A stretch of 64,000 nucleotides of DNA from Ochrobactrum teleogrylli. GTDB lineage: Bacteria > Pseudomonadota > Alphaproteobacteria > Rhizobiales > Rhizobiaceae. The stretch is taken from assembly GCF_006376685.1 (NCBI RefSeq), contig NZ_VEWL01000009.1, forward strand, positions 62,001 through 126,000, written 5' to 3'. Positions within the stretch are counted from its first letter, which is position 1; every line of letters starts with the position of its first letter. Shown here in pieces: positions 54,985-64,000 of this stretch. Position numbers and translations under genes: made by a program. Under the pieces are notes generated by a model, which was not told the origin of the DNA, made no database searches, and saw only the letters and a list, made by a program, of their open reading frames with translations.

Positions 54985-55290
54985 GGTTTTCCGTTCCTTT
55001 GCCCGCTCTTTCGCCCGGTTTCATTGTCGTGAAGCAAGACTTCACCGAATCGACACCACGTCGCCATTTGTTTATTAGCGACTTGCTCTTTGTTGCCCTC
55101 AATCTAGCGTGTCGAATGTGTCAAAAAAAATACCGGAACGGGATGATCCGAAGGAAATTTCGGGTCGGCGGTGGCCATGATTTGACCGATCCCGAAAAGC
55201 TCAATAAAACGCCCGGTGAAGTAGCTAGTATCCTGCCCGTCAGGGTTCGCCTCCGGGGCGTTCCGGGGTCATTTTAGTCAGGCGTCGCGC
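54985..55290. other. Divergent intergenic region between DUF1344 gene and aroC
   Basis: 306 nt that must hold promoters for both genes. It includes an A8 run (55124-55131) and several short inverted repeats near 55225-55265 (GGGCG...CGCCC type). No ORF is supported. Confidence 0.4.
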
Positions 55291-56385
55291 ATGTCTCATA
55301 ATAGTTTCGGTCATCTGTTCCGCGTAACCACCTGGGGCGAAAGCCACGGTCTGGCGCTCGGTTGCATCGTGGATGGGTGCCCGCCCGGCATCACCTTTAC
55401 CGAAGCTGAAATTCAGTCCTATCTCGACAAGCGCAAACCTGGTCAGTCCAAATATACCACCCAGCGTCGCGAGCCGGATCAGGTGCGCGTGCTATCCGGC
55501 GTTCTTCTCGGCGAAGACGGCGTGACCATGACCTCCACCGGCACACCCATCTCAATGATGATCGAAAACACCGATCAACGCTCCAAGGATTATGGCGAGA
55601 TCGCCCGCCAGTACCGTCCGGGTCATGCCGATTACACCTATGACGTCAAATATGGCATTCGCGATTATCGTGGCGGGGGCCGCTCGTCGGCGCGGGAAAC
55701 GGCGGCCCGTGTGGCGGCTGGCGCCATTGCGCGCAAGATCGTGCCGGGCCTTGAAGTCAAGGGCGCGCTGGTCGCCATGGGCGTACACGGCATCGACCGC
55801 CGCCGCTGGAACTGGTCGGAAGTGGACAACAATCCTTTCTTCTCGCCGGATGCCGGGTCGGTCGAATTGTTCGCGGATTATCTCGACGGCATTCGCAAGA
55901 GCGGATCGTCGGTCGGCGCGGTGATCGAGATCGTGGCCGAAGGCGTGCCCGCCGGTATAGGCGCGCCGATCTATGGCAAGCTCGATCAGGATATTGCCAG
56001 CCTGCTGATGTCGATCAACGCCGTGAAGGGTGTCGAAATCGGCAATGGCTTTGAGGCTGCCCGCCTGACCGGCGAAGAAAATGCCGATGAAATGCGGATG
56101 GGCAATGACGGCACGCCGCTGTTCCTGTCCAACCATGCCGGCGGCATTTTGGGGGGCATCGCCACCGGCGCGCCGGTGGTGGCGCGCTTTGCGGTCAAGC
56201 CGACGTCTTCCATTTTGACGCCGCGCCGCTCCATCGACAAGGACGGCAAGGAAGTGGACGTGATGACCAAGGGACGTCACGATCCATGCGTGGGCATCCG
56301 CGCCGTGCCGATTGGCGAGGCGATGGTCGCTTGCGCCATTGCGGATCATTATCTGCGTCACCGCGGCCAGACTGGCCGCGTCTGA
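55291..56385 (+). CDS. aroC: Chorismate synthase
   Basis: A 364-residue FMN-dependent enzyme forming chorismate from EPSP, the last step of the shikimate pathway. '[29 protein letters not shown]' is the signature N-terminus; '[29 protein letters not shown]' and '[17 protein letters not shown]' are also intact. The length is typical. ATG 55291 lies in a GC-rich leader with a weak Shine-Dalgarno site. It is probably co-transcribed with ribB, 45 nt downstream. Confidence 0.95.
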   Translation: MSHNSFGHLFRVTTWGESHGLALGCIVDGCPPGITFTEAEIQSYLDKRKPGQSKYTTQRREPDQVRVLSGVLLGEDGVTMTSTGTPISMMIENTDQRSKDYGEIARQYRPGHADYTYDVKYGIRDYRGGGRSSARETAARVAAGAIARKIVPGLEVKGALVAMGVHGIDRRRWNWSEVDNNPFFSPDAGSVELFADYLDGIRKSGSSVGAVIEIVAEGVPAGIGAPIYGKLDQDIASLLMSINAVKGVEIGNGFEAARLTGEENADEMRMGNDGTPLFLSNHAGGILGGIATGAPVVARFAVKPTSSILTPRRSIDKDGKEVDVMTKGRHDPCVGIRAVPIGEAMVACAIADHYLRHRGQTGRV

Positions 56386-56430
56386 GGAAAATACGGCCAA
56401 GGCAGGCGGATTTAACAGAGGTGTATGTCG

Positions 56431-57546
56431 ATGAGCTATAATCAGAAGCAGGTTGTGGATGCATTGCGCGCTTTCGAGCGCGGCGAGATCGTCGTCGTCA
56501 TGGACGATGATGGCCGCGAAAACGAAGGCGACCTGATCGTTGCCGCCGTGCATTGCACGCCGGAAAAGATGGCCTTCATCGTGCGCCACACATCGGGCAT
56601 CGTCTGCACGCCGATGCCGCGTGAGGAAGCGAAGCGCCTCAATCTCGCGCCGATGGTCGCCGAGAATGAATCCGCCCACACCACCGCTTTCACGGTCACG
56701 GTTGATTATCGCCATGGCACGACCACCGGCATTTCGGCGGAAGACCGCACGCTGACGGCGCGCAATCTGGCGAACCCGAATGCAGGTGCGGATGATTTTG
56801 TGCGTCCCGGTCATATTTTCCCGCTGATCGCGCGCGAAGGCGGCGTTTTGATGCGCTCGGGCCATACCGAAGCTGCCGTCGATCTTTGCAAGCTCGCCAA
56901 TCTGCCGCCCATCGGCGTCATCTGCGAACTGGTCAATGATGACGGCTCGGTCATGCGCGGCCCCGATGTGACCGCTTTCGCCGAAAAACATTCGCTGCAC
57001 CGCGTGACGGTGGCAGACCTCATCGCCTATCGTCAGCGCAAGGAAACGCTGGTCAAGCGTGTCGGCGATGCGGCGATCAAGACCTGCGCTGGCAATGCCC
57101 ACGCCTACACTTACGAACTGCCATGGGAGCCGATGCAGCATGTGGCGGTGGTGTTCGGCGATATTCGCGATGGGGAGGAAGTGCCGGTGCGCCTGCATCG
57201 CGAAGACGTGCTGAACGACGTGTTCGGCAAGGGTGGCAGCAATCTTGACGCGATCATGGAGCGCATGGGTAAGGAAGGCCGGGGCGTTCTGGTCTATCTG
57301 CGTGAAGGTTCGGTCGGTGTTCGCGCCGATCATCACGATGCGCGCGCCCGCGATAATCTGCCAGGCGAGCATGAAAGCCATGCGGAAGCCCGCGCCCGTG
57401 AAGAAGAATGGCGTCAGATCGGCCTTGGCGCGCAGATCCTGAAGGATCTGGGCATCACCTCCATCGTGCTGCTGGCCTCGCGCGAGCGTCACTATGTCGG
57501 CCTCGAAGGTTTCGGCATCGGCATTGCCCGCACCGAAATCATCTGA
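56431..57546 (+). CDS. ribB: 3,4-dihydroxy-2-butanone 4-phosphate synthase with degenerate GTP cyclohydrolase II domain
   Basis: A 371-residue riboflavin enzyme converting ribulose 5-phosphate to DHBP. The RibB domain (1-~205) has the acidic motif 'MDDDGRENEGDLIVAA' and 'HTEAAVDLCKLA'. The C-terminal domain (~210-371) has the RibA fold and the 'IGLGAQILKDLGI' motif, but lacks the three zinc cysteines of active GTP cyclohydrolase II: 'PVRLHREDVLNDVFG' stands where 'E-C-L-T-G-D-x-(F/L)' is expected, and no 'RCDCG' follows. It is therefore likely monofunctional, a known arrangement in alphaproteobacteria. ATG 56431 has GAGG 9 nt upstream; ATG 56425 is too close. Confidence 0.9.
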   Translation: MSYNQKQVVDALRAFERGEIVVVMDDDGRENEGDLIVAAVHCTPEKMAFIVRHTSGIVCTPMPREEAKRLNLAPMVAENESAHTTAFTVTVDYRHGTTTGISAEDRTLTARNLANPNAGADDFVRPGHIFPLIAREGGVLMRSGHTEAAVDLCKLANLPPIGVICELVNDDGSVMRGPDVTAFAEKHSLHRVTVADLIAYRQRKETLVKRVGDAAIKTCAGNAHAYTYELPWEPMQHVAVVFGDIRDGEEVPVRLHREDVLNDVFGKGGSNLDAIMERMGKEGRGVLVYLREGSVGVRADHHDARARDNLPGEHESHAEARAREEEWRQIGLGAQILKDLGITSIVLLASRERHYVGLEGFGIGIARTEII

Positions 57547-57612
57547 AGATTGCAAGCAGGATATGCACAGGGCCGTCATGGTCATGTGCTCGCCTGATGC
57601 TATAGTGTACGC

Positions 57613-58563
57613 ATGACGACACGGCTTTACTGGCATCCGATCTATCTGGAACATCTGACACCGTCCGGGCACCCCGAGCGCCCGGATCGCATTCGCGCGC
57701 TGATGAGCGAGCTGGAAGGGCCGGATTTCTACCGGCTCGACCGGGTCGAGGCATCGAAGGCGAGCGCAGACGCGATCCTTCTCGCCCATCCGGAAGAGCA
57801 TCTTGACGCGGTGCGTGCCAAAATCCCGGAGCCGGTCGAGGATGAAGAAGCGCCGCAGCCCGTCGTGAAGCTCGACGGCGACACCTATGTCAGCCCGAAA
57901 AGCATGGAGGCGGCACTGACCGCCATCGGCGCGACGATGGGCGCGGTGGATGACGTGTTTTCAGGCACTGCCAGCAACGGCTTTGTCGCTGCACGCCCGC
58001 CGGGCCATCATGCCGAGCGTGAGCGCGCCATGGGCTTTTGCCTGTTCAATTCGATTGCCATTGCGGCTCGTCATGCGCAGCGCCGACACGGTGCCGAGCG
58101 GGTCGCCATCATCGATTGGGACGTGCATCATGGCAACGGAACGCAGGATATTTTTCAGGACGATCCAAGCGTTCTGTTCTGCTCCACGCATCAGTTTCCG
58201 CTCTATCCCGGCACGGGCGCGAAGGATGAAACCGGCGTCGGCAATATCGTCAATGCGCCGCTATCACCCACTACGGGCAGCCGCGAATTTCGCGAAGCAT
58301 TTAATAGTCGTGTATTGCCCGCTTTGGACAACTTCCGGCCAGATTTGATCCTTATTTCGGCTGGCTTCGATGCTCATTTTCGCGATCCGCTGGCCGAGAT
58401 CAATCTCGACGAGGCGGACTTCGACTGGGCGACCGGCAAACTCATGGAACGGGCGGAACGCTTCTGCGATCACCGGCTCGTGAGTGTGCTGGAGGGTGGA
58501 TATGATCTAGAGGGCTTGTCGCAGTCTGCATCTACGCATATTACGCGGCTGTTGAAAGGATGA
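57613..58563 (+). CDS. Histone deacetylase family protein (acetylpolyamine/AcuC-like)
   Basis: A 316-residue zinc-dependent deacetylase. 'RPPGHHAERERAMGFCLFN' (catalytic His pair), 'VAIIDWDVHHGNGTQDIF' (zinc ligands Asp and His) and 'LILISAGFDAHFRDPL' (third Asp ligand) are all intact. 'VLEGGYDLEGL' carries the glycine-rich end of the active site. Bacterial members act on acetylpolyamines or acetylated proteins; the substrate is undetermined. It ends at the start of the xseB leader, 3 nt before the xseB ATG, so the two are co-transcribed. Confidence 0.9.
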   Translation: MTTRLYWHPIYLEHLTPSGHPERPDRIRALMSELEGPDFYRLDRVEASKASADAILLAHPEEHLDAVRAKIPEPVEDEEAPQPVVKLDGDTYVSPKSMEAALTAIGATMGAVDDVFSGTASNGFVAARPPGHHAERERAMGFCLFNSIAIAARHAQRRHGAERVAIIDWDVHHGNGTQDIFQDDPSVLFCSTHQFPLYPGTGAKDETGVGNIVNAPLSPTTGSREFREAFNSRVLPALDNFRPDLILISAGFDAHFRDPLAEINLDEADFDWATGKLMERAERFCDHRLVSVLEGGYDLEGLSQSASTHITRLLKG

Positions 58564-58566
58564 ATC

Positions 58567-58821
58567 ATGGTAACCGAACCGTCCAACGCCGATATTGCGG
58601 TCATGAGCTTCGAGGATGCCCTCAAGCAGCTTGAAAAGATCGTCGATGATCTGGAGCGGGGCGATGTGCCGCTGGAAGAATCCATTCGCATCTATGAGCG
58701 CGGCGAAGCGCTGAAGAAGCATTGCGACACGCTGCTGAAATCGGCGGAAGACAAGGTCGAAAAAATCCGCATCGGCCGCGATGGTCAGCCTGTCGGCACG
58801 GAACCGCTCGACGCGGAATAG
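58567..58821 (+). CDS. xseB: Exodeoxyribonuclease VII small subunit
   Basis: An 84-residue helical subunit of the single-strand exonuclease ExoVII. '[40 protein letters not shown]' is diagnostic. AAGGA lies inside the end of the upstream deacetylase gene, 6 nt before the ATG. The large subunit gene xseA is not in the window. Its stop abuts the stop of the convergent DedA gene. Confidence 0.92.
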   Translation: MVTEPSNADIAVMSFEDALKQLEKIVDDLERGDVPLEESIRIYERGEALKKHCDTLLKSAEDKVEKIRIGRDGQPVGTEPLDAE

Positions 58822-59340
58822 TTAGAACAGCGCCCTGAGTTGAGAGACATAGGGCGCGAGCACGCCGCTCAGCAAATAGGGGCCAAGGCCCCAGCAGAGC
58901 GTCCACCCGGCAGCGCCGATCACATTTGCAGCCAGAAAATGCAGCGGGTTCATATTCATGGAGCCCGCAACAATGCCGTTGAGCTGGCGCAACAGAACGA
59001 CGAAGCGCGCCGTCGCGACCACATAAAACCCCTTGCTGTCGAACAGCTTTTCAAATTGATCGAGCCTTTCCGGCGTGAGCTTGACCAGATGGCCATAGCG
59101 CAGGATCAGCTTGCGCCCGCCGAAATGCCCGATCAGATAGCCGGTGCAATCGCCCAGCACCGCGCCGATAAACACCGCCAGCAGCACGGCTTCGATATTC
59201 AGCGTGCCGTGCAGCGCCAGAAGCGAGCTTGCGATCAGCGCGCTTTCGCCGGGAAGCGGCGCGCCGAACGACTCGAAATAGACGATGACGAACAGCGCCA
59301 ACGCGCCATAGGCTGTGATGTAGGGTTCGAGAAAGCTCAT
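58822..59340 (-). CDS. DedA family inner-membrane protein
   Basis: A 172-residue protein of the DedA/SNARE-associated family, with four or five hydrophobic segments. 'FESFGAPLPGESALIASSLLA' (about 24-44), 'GAVLGDCTGYLIGHFGGRKLILRYG' (about 60-84) and 'RFVVLLRQLNGIVAGSMNM' with the conserved Arg are family landmarks. Members support phospholipid carrier recycling and membrane homeostasis. It converges on xseB with no gap. Confidence 0.87.
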   Translation of the reverse strand: MSFLEPYITAYGALALFVIVYFESFGAPLPGESALIASSLLALHGTLNIEAVLLAVFIGAVLGDCTGYLIGHFGGRKLILRYGHLVKLTPERLDQFEKLFDSKGFYVVATARFVVLLRQLNGIVAGSMNMNPLHFLAANVIGAAGWTLCWGLGPYLLSGVLAPYVSQLRALF

Positions 59341-59429
59341 AAATTCAACATCTTTGCTGAGAAACCGCTGGTCCTGAAACGCAAACGGCTCCGGCGCGGA
59401 CCGGAGCCGGAAACATATAAATCAAAATA

Positions 59430-59693
59430 TCAGCCGATAGAACGTTTGCCGGTGATGGCGTGATAGGCCCAAAGCACGATGACTGCGCCGACAATGGCGA
59501 TGATAAGGCTGATCGGATCGAATGCGCCGGTGACGCCGCGCCCGAACAGTGAAGATGAAAGCACGCCGCCGACGATTGCGCCGACAATACCCAATGCGAT
59601 GTCAAAGAAGACGCCTTGACCGCTTTTATTAACGATTTTGCTGCCGACGAAGCCAGCAATCAGGCCGAGTATGATCCAGCTTATTACAGACAT
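59430..59693 (-). CDS. GlsB/YeaQ/YmgE family stress-response membrane protein
   Basis: An 87-residue protein with three hydrophobic helices: 'ISWIILGLIAGFVGSKIV', 'FFDIALGIVGAIVGGVLSS' and 'LIIAIVGAVIVLWAYHAI'. The GxxxG-rich pattern is that of the GlsB/YeaQ/YmgE family. GGGAGA lies 6 nt before ATG 59693; the frame extends upstream but without support. It is divergent from the YidB gene. Confidence 0.87.
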   Translation of the reverse strand: MSVISWIILGLIAGFVGSKIVNKSGQGVFFDIALGIVGAIVGGVLSSSLFGRGVTGAFDPISLIIAIVGAVIVLWAYHAITGKRSIG

Positions 59694-59859
59694 CTTATAT
59701 CTCCCGAAGCGCAGATAAACATTTGTTTCGCGCTCGCGGAAAATTTTCATATTTATTGCGCAGAGGCAAGTTAATATGCTTGTCAAAACGAGAAATCGTT
59801 TTAACTTCAACTTACCGCATGCACGTCAAGCTGCATGGGATAACAGGGAGTATTGCGTC

Positions 59860-60510
59860 ATGGGTAGTTACGACGATAACTCAAACGGTTCGCCGATCCC
59901 CGGCGGCAGTCTTGCCAAGCCAATCATGATTGCACTTGGCGCGTTGCTGGTTGGCAAGATGCTCGGCGGCAGCAAGGAAGAACCCGCACCGACGCAGGCG
60001 CAGCCGGTGCCTGACCAGTCTCAGGCTGGCGGCGGCTTGGGCGATCTTCTCGGTGGCCTGCTTGGCGGCGGCGCTGCCGGTAATGCTTCGGCTGCACCGT
60101 CTGCGGGTCAGGCTGGCGGGCTTGGTGGTGGATTGCTCGGTGGCATTCTCGGCGGGCTTGGTGGCCTGCTTGGTGGCGCTGCTGCGGGCAACGCATCGGC
60201 AGCACCTTCCGCGCCGGGTCCGCTCAGCGGTGGCCTTGGCGGCCTGCTGGAACAACTGAACCAGGCAGGTCTTGGTGAAAAGGTTGAATCTTGGGTCGGC
60301 CAGGGGCAGAACCACCCCATCGAGCCGGGCCAGCTTGGCGATGCTATTGGCCAGAAGACGCTTAGCGAAATTGCCCAGCATGCAGGCATTGACCAGCAGG
60401 AATTGCTGAACCAGCTTTCGCAGGTGTTGCCGGGTCTGGTGGACAAGCTGACCGCCAACGGTCAGGTGCCGGACACCAACGCGCTTTCCAAGCTGTTGCA
60501 GGGTCGCTAA
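59860..60510 (+). CDS. YidB family (DUF937-type) protein
   Basis: A 216-residue protein. The Gly/Leu/Ala-rich N-terminal half carries two internal repeats ('GGLLGGGAAGNASAAPSA' and 'GGLLGGAAAGNASAAPSA', about 65-83 and 104-122). The C-terminal half has the YidB pattern 'LLEQLNQAGLGEKVESWVGQGQNHPI' and 'ISEIAQ..GI....LL..LSQVLPGLVDKLTANG'. GGGAG is 9 nt before ATG 59860; the frame opens earlier at 59776. The function is unknown. A block of short repeats follows. Confidence 0.85.
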   Translation: MGSYDDNSNGSPIPGGSLAKPIMIALGALLVGKMLGGSKEEPAPTQAQPVPDQSQAGGGLGDLLGGLLGGGAAGNASAAPSAGQAGGLGGGLLGGILGGLGGLLGGAAAGNASAAPSAPGPLSGGLGGLLEQLNQAGLGEKVESWVGQGQNHPIEPGQLGDAIGQKTLSEIAQHAGIDQQELLNQLSQVLPGLVDKLTANGQVPDTNALSKLLQGR

Positions 60511-60514
60511 AGCA

Positions 60515-60660
60515 TTTCCAGCAAAAGTGCGTAGCGGTTTTGCGTAGGATAATGCGTAGGAAAAAGCTGTTTCCAGCAAAAGTGCGTAGCGCCTACGCGG
60601 GGAAATCAGTCCACTGGACTGATTTCTGATCCCGCTTCAATGCGTAGGATAATGCGGCTC
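60515..60660. repeat. Cluster of short intergenic repeats and a 25-nt palindrome
   Basis: TTTCCAGCAAAAGTGCGTAGCG occurs at 60515-60536 and again at 60570-60591, each followed by GCGTAGG/GCCTACGC-like sequence. TGCGTAGGATAATGCG occurs at 60541-60556 and 60640-60655. Between them lies GAAATCAGTCCACTGGACTGATTTC (60602-60626), a perfect palindrome apart from its centre. This looks like nested copies of a dispersed Brucellaceae repeat. Confidence 0.7.
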
Positions 60661-60784
60661 TGGAAAAGCGTGGAGCTAGCGCCATATTGATGAATGCGGA
60701 CCGCACCGGCCTGCCGGTGCGGTTTTGTTTTGAACAGATTTGATCGGCTGGTTTTGCGGCTGATCCGGTTGGAAAGGATGTCTC

Positions 60785-61705
60785 ATGAGCTTTTTCCCCT
60801 GTCCCGATCCGGTGCTTGGCGACAAGACGACAGTGGATGCGATTGAGACGCTGGTAATTCCGCGCACAAGCGACATTGGCGGGCTGGAAGTGCGCCGCGC
60901 GCTGCCGACCGTTCGCCGCAGGCTGGTGGGGCCGTTCATTTTCTTCGACCGCATGGGACCGGCAGTGCTGCGCGATGGCGATGCGCTCGACGTGCGCCCG
61001 CATCCTCATATCGGTCTTTCGACGGTGACCTATCTGTTTGATGGTCATATCCGTCATCGCGACAGCCTCGGCACGGAAATGGTGGTGCGGCCCGGCGATG
61101 TGAACCTCATGACAGCCGGGCGCGGTATCGTGCATTCGGAGCGCTCGCCCGAAGAAGAACGCAATGGGCCGCTCTCGATTTCCGGCGTGCAGACATGGCT
61201 GGCGCTGCCCGATGCGCTGGAAGAAATCGACCCGCATTTCTATCATACCAATGCGCCCGATCTGCCGTTGATGACGGATCCCGAATTTGACGGTCGCCTG
61301 ATCATTGGTTCGATGCATGGGCTGAAATCGCCGGTCATCCAGCATGCCGATACGCTTTATGCCGATATCCGCATCAAGCCGCATGGTCGTTTTCCCATCC
61401 CGCCGACAGCGGAAGAACGCGCGATCTATACGCTGAGCGGCAATGTGGGCATTGGCGGCGAAGTGTTTCCGCCCGACCGGCTGCTGGCCTTCCGCCCCGG
61501 TGACGATATCGTCGTGCAGGCCGGGCCTGAAGGCGCGCATATCATGCTTTTCGGCGGTGCGGCGCTTGGCTCGAAACGTTACATCTGGTGGAATTTCGTT
61601 TCATCCTCCAAGGAGCGCATCGAGCAGGCCAAGGAAGAATGGCGCACAGGTCGTTTCGATATCGTGCCGGGCGACGAACAGGATTTCATACCTTTGCCTG
61701 AATGA
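60785..61705 (+). CDS. Pirin family protein
   Basis: A 306-residue bicupin. 'RRRLVGPFIFFDRMGPAVL' and 'VRPHPHIGLSTVTYLFDGHIRHRDSLG' (metal-binding His residues and Gln/Glu region, about 70-98), 'PGDVNLMTAGRGIVHSE' and 'LQTWLALP'-like 'VQTWLALPDALE' are pirin landmarks. The C-terminal cupin has 'IMLFGGAALGSKRYIWWNFV'. Some pirins are quercetinases; the role here is unknown. It is preceded by the repeat cluster and a ~120-nt leader. Confidence 0.9.
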   Translation: MSFFPCPDPVLGDKTTVDAIETLVIPRTSDIGGLEVRRALPTVRRRLVGPFIFFDRMGPAVLRDGDALDVRPHPHIGLSTVTYLFDGHIRHRDSLGTEMVVRPGDVNLMTAGRGIVHSERSPEEERNGPLSISGVQTWLALPDALEEIDPHFYHTNAPDLPLMTDPEFDGRLIIGSMHGLKSPVIQHADTLYADIRIKPHGRFPIPPTAEERAIYTLSGNVGIGGEVFPPDRLLAFRPGDDIVVQAGPEGAHIMLFGGAALGSKRYIWWNFVSSSKERIEQAKEEWRTGRFDIVPGDEQDFIPLPE

Positions 61706-61822
61706 TAGCCTTATGGTGTTAGCTTGGGCATATTGGCCCAGATCGGCCTGCGCTGCTTGATCTGGCCGCGATGCTGCTATACCGACGACCAATCCAGATA
61801 ATCCCAAAGACAGGTTGTTTAG

Positions 61823-63739
61823 ATGTCCCGACCCAACACCCCATTGCTCGACAAGGCGCCGACCCCGGATCGCCTGCGCGCTTTGCCGGAGCAGGACCTG
61901 CCGCAACTGACGGCAGAACTGCGCGCCGAGCTGATCGACGCCGTGTCCACCACGGGCGGGCATCTGGGCGCGGGACTGGGCGTGGTCGAGCTGACGGTCG
62001 CGCTGCATCATGTCTTCGACACGCCGCATGACCGCATCATCTGGGATGTTGGCCATCAGGCCTATCCGCACAAGATCCTGACCGGTCGTCGCGACCGCAT
62101 CCGCACGCTGCGGCAGGAAGGCGGCTTGTCCGGTTTCACCAAGCGTTCCGAGAGCGAATATGATCCATTCGGCGCGGCGCATTCCTCGACGTCGATTTCC
62201 GCCGGTCTCGGCATGGCGGTGGCCAGCGATCTTTCCGGCGAAAAGCGCAATGTCATTGCCGTCATCGGCGACGGTTCCATGTCGGCGGGCATGGCCTATG
62301 AAGCGATGAACAATGCCGGTGCGCTGGATGCGCGGCTGATCGTGATCCTCAACGACAACGACATGTCGATTGCGCCGCCGACCGGCGCGATGAGCGCCTA
62401 TCTGGCGCGCCTCGTTTCGGGCCGCACCTATCGCAGCGTCCGCGAAGCCGCCAAGCAGGTAGCGCAGAAACTGCCGAAATTCCTTCAGGACAAGGCGCGC
62501 AAGTCGGAAGAATATGCCCGCGCATTCTTCACCGGCGGCACGCTGTTCGAAGAGCTGGGCTTCTATTATGTCGGGCCTATCGACGGGCATAATCTCGACC
62601 ATCTTCTGCCCGTGCTGAAAAATGTTCGTGACACGCAAAAAGGCCCGGTGCTGATCCATGTGGTGACGCAGAAGGGCAAGGGCTACGCGCCTGCGGAAGC
62701 TGCTGCCGACAAATATCATGGCGTCAACAAGTTCGATGTCATCACCGGCAAGCAGGCGAAGCCGCCCGCAAATGCGCCGAGCTATACCAAGATTTTCGGC
62801 ACCAGCCTGATCGAGGAAGCACGTCACGACGACAAGATCGTGGCCATCACCGCCGCCATGCCGACCGGCACCGGGCTTGACCTTTTCGGCGAAGTTTTTC
62901 CGCAGCGCACCTTCGATGTGGGCATTGCCGAACAGCACGCGGTTACCTTTGCAGCGGGTCTCGCCAGCGAGGGCTTCAAGCCGTTCTGCGCCATTTATTC
63001 GACCTTTCTGCAGCGCGGCTACGATCAGGTCGTGCATGACGTGTCGATCCAGAACCTTCCGGTTCGCTTCCCCATCGATCGCGCCGGTCTGGTGGGTGCC
63101 GATGGCGCCACCCATGCAGGCTCCTTCGATACGGGTTTCCTCGCCGCTCTGCCGGGCTTTGTCGTCATGGCGGCTTCCGACGAGGCCGAACTGCGCCATA
63201 TGGTGCGCACTGCCGCCGAATATGACGAAAGCCCGATTTCCTTCCGCTATCCGCGCGGCGACGGCGTTGGCGTCGATCTGCCGGAGCGCGGCTCGGTGCT
63301 GGAAATCGGCAAGGGCCGCATCGTGCGCGAAGGCACCAAAGTAGCGCTGCTATCCTTCGGGACGCGGTTGCAGGAATGCCTTGCCGCCGCCGATGAACTG
63401 GGCGCTGCCGGACTTTCGACGACAGTTGCTGATGCGCGCTTTGCCAAGCCGCTCGATCACGATCTCATCCGTCGTCTCGCCCGTGAGCATGAAGTGCTGG
63501 TGACGGTCGAAGAGGGTGCGGTAGGCGGCTTTGCCTCGCATGTGCTGCAATTCCTCGCCACCGATGGTTTGCTGGATCGTGGCCTCAAGGTTCGTGCGCT
63601 GACGCTGCCCGATCTATATCAGGATCACGGCAAGCCGGATGCGATGTATGCCAGCGCCGGTCTCGACCGCGCCGGTATCGTGCACACGGTGTTTTCCGCG
63701 CTTGGTCGCGAAGATATCGCGACACCGTTCCGTGCCTGA
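61823..63739 (+). CDS. dxs: 1-deoxy-D-xylulose-5-phosphate synthase
   Basis: A 638-residue thiamine diphosphate enzyme, first step of the MEP pathway (pyruvate + glyceraldehyde 3-phosphate). '[22 protein letters not shown]' and '[18 protein letters not shown]' are N-terminal signatures. The TPP/Mg site is '[18 protein letters not shown]'. '[17 protein letters not shown]' and '[17 protein letters not shown]' lie in the pyrimidine domain, with the catalytic Glu in 'IAEQH'. It feeds the same pathway as ispE at 26590. Its end overlaps the tlyA start by 8 nt. Confidence 0.95.
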   Translation: MSRPNTPLLDKAPTPDRLRALPEQDLPQLTAELRAELIDAVSTTGGHLGAGLGVVELTVALHHVFDTPHDRIIWDVGHQAYPHKILTGRRDRIRTLRQEGGLSGFTKRSESEYDPFGAAHSSTSISAGLGMAVASDLSGEKRNVIAVIGDGSMSAGMAYEAMNNAGALDARLIVILNDNDMSIAPPTGAMSAYLARLVSGRTYRSVREAAKQVAQKLPKFLQDKARKSEEYARAFFTGGTLFEELGFYYVGPIDGHNLDHLLPVLKNVRDTQKGPVLIHVVTQKGKGYAPAEAAADKYHGVNKFDVITGKQAKPPANAPSYTKIFGTSLIEEARHDDKIVAITAAMPTGTGLDLFGEVFPQRTFDVGIAEQHAVTFAAGLASEGFKPFCAIYSTFLQRGYDQVVHDVSIQNLPVRFPIDRAGLVGADGATHAGSFDTGFLAALPGFVVMAASDEAELRHMVRTAAEYDESPISFRYPRGDGVGVDLPERGSVLEIGKGRIVREGTKVALLSFGTRLQECLAAADELGAAGLSTTVADARFAKPLDHDLIRRLAREHEVLVTVEEGAVGGFASHVLQFLATDGLLDRGLKVRALTLPDLYQDHGKPDAMYASAGLDRAGIVHTVFSALGREDIATPFRA

Positions 63740-64000
63740 TTTCAGGGCGCGCCTTGACCAGTTGCTGGTGGAACGCGGATTGTTCGCCACGCGCTCGCGC
63801 GCTCGCGATGCGATCCAGCGCGGCACGGTCAAGGTGGATGGCAAAGCCGTCACCAAGCCGGGCCAGACCGTGGCGCACAACGCGGCAGTCGCGGTGGACG
63901 ATCCTGCCAGCGCCTATGTCTCCCGCGCCGCGTTGAAACTGATTGCGGCGCTTGATCATTTCGACCTCGTTGTGAAAGGGCGCACGGCGCTCGATATTGG
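63732..64000 (+). CDS. tlyA: TlyA family rRNA methyltransferase, N-terminal part (runs off the right edge)
   Basis: The frame from GTG 63732 is open to the window end (89 residues). It begins with an S4 RNA-binding domain ('[32 protein letters not shown]', residues 7-38), followed by 'YVSRAALKL' and 'ALDIG' at the edge, the start of SAM motif I. This is the order seen in TlyA/haemolysin-like 2'-O-methyltransferases of 16S/23S rRNA. The start overlaps the end of dxs by 8 nt, a coupled arrangement common in alphaproteobacteria. Confidence 0.85.
   Translation, partial: MPDFRARLDQLLVERGLFATRSRARDAIQRGTVKVDGKAVTKPGQTVAHNAAVAVDDPASAYVSRAALKLIAALDHFDLVVKGRTALDI

Noticed and set aside
55552-57801. 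Minus-strand 749-codon frame
   Set aside because: It lies opposite aroC and ribB, both unmistakable, and has a shadow-like composition.
61601-63199. Minus-strand 532-codon frame
   Set aside because: It is antisense to dxs, which has all its signature motifs.

Overview
The window looks like part of the main chromosome of an Ochrobactrum/Brucella-type alphaproteobacterium (Brucellaceae, Hyphomicrobiales). This is inferred from the GC-rich core genes and their family resemblance (nhaA, ispB, glyQS, purD, ubiA, pdxH, fabI, aroC, ribB, xseB, dxs, tlyA), from alphaproteobacterial families of unknown function (DUF2007, DUF6101, DUF1344), from short rhizobial-type palindromic repeats and from a GAAC-N7-GAAC LexA-type box. 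I see no rRNA, tRNA, CRISPR array, integrase or transposase.

Layout. (1) Positions 1-3043, minus strand: the N-terminal ~1014 residues of a very large autotransporter-like surface protein that runs off the left edge. (2) Positions 3214-22983, plus strand: a ~20 kb AT-rich accessory island. Three Ig-like repeat proteins lead directly into a 1675-residue RHS/YD-repeat protein, and four further large proteins follow that are paralogs of one another; the last is cut short next to the first core gene. None of the eight starts with a recognisable Sec signal. (3) Positions 23033-44634: core genes. These are a PA0069-type radical SAM protein under a candidate SOS box, a small glycosyltransferase-like protein, three tandem near-identical small exported proteins, ispE, an S49 peptidase, nhaA, an ABM-domain protein, a tRNA methyltransferase-like gene with a DUF2007 gene, ispB, a TPR protein, glyQ-glyS, a tsaC/Sua5 gene, an FAD-linked dehydrogenase, a DUF6101 gene and an enoyl-CoA hydratase/acyl-CoA dehydrogenase pair. 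(4) Positions 44908-46224: a single AT-rich ParB-like (DGNRR) gene inserted before purD. (5) Positions 46270-53142: purD, ubiA, pdxH, a surface lipoprotein, a DnaJ-class chaperone, fabI and a histidine phosphatase. (6) Positions 53338-54657: a single AT-rich gene whose N-terminal half resembles the pore-forming helical domain of Cry delta-endotoxins. (7) Positions 54733-64000: DUF1344, aroC, ribB with a degenerate second domain, an HDAC-family deacetylase, xseB, DedA, a GlsB-type membrane protein, YidB, pirin, dxs and the start of tlyA.

How they fit together. The core genes cover isoprenoid precursor synthesis (ispE, dxs) and its use in ubiquinone (ispB, ubiA), glycine charging, purine, shikimate, flavin and vitamin B6 synthesis, and fatty acid synthesis and breakdown. 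The accessory material sits in discrete compositional patches and is aimed outward or at foreign elements: an autotransporter, the RHS/Ig-like island, a Cry-like protein and a ParB-like protein. The RHS/Ig-like island is the strongest candidate for an undescribed system. The Cry-like gene is the clearest single unexpected gene.
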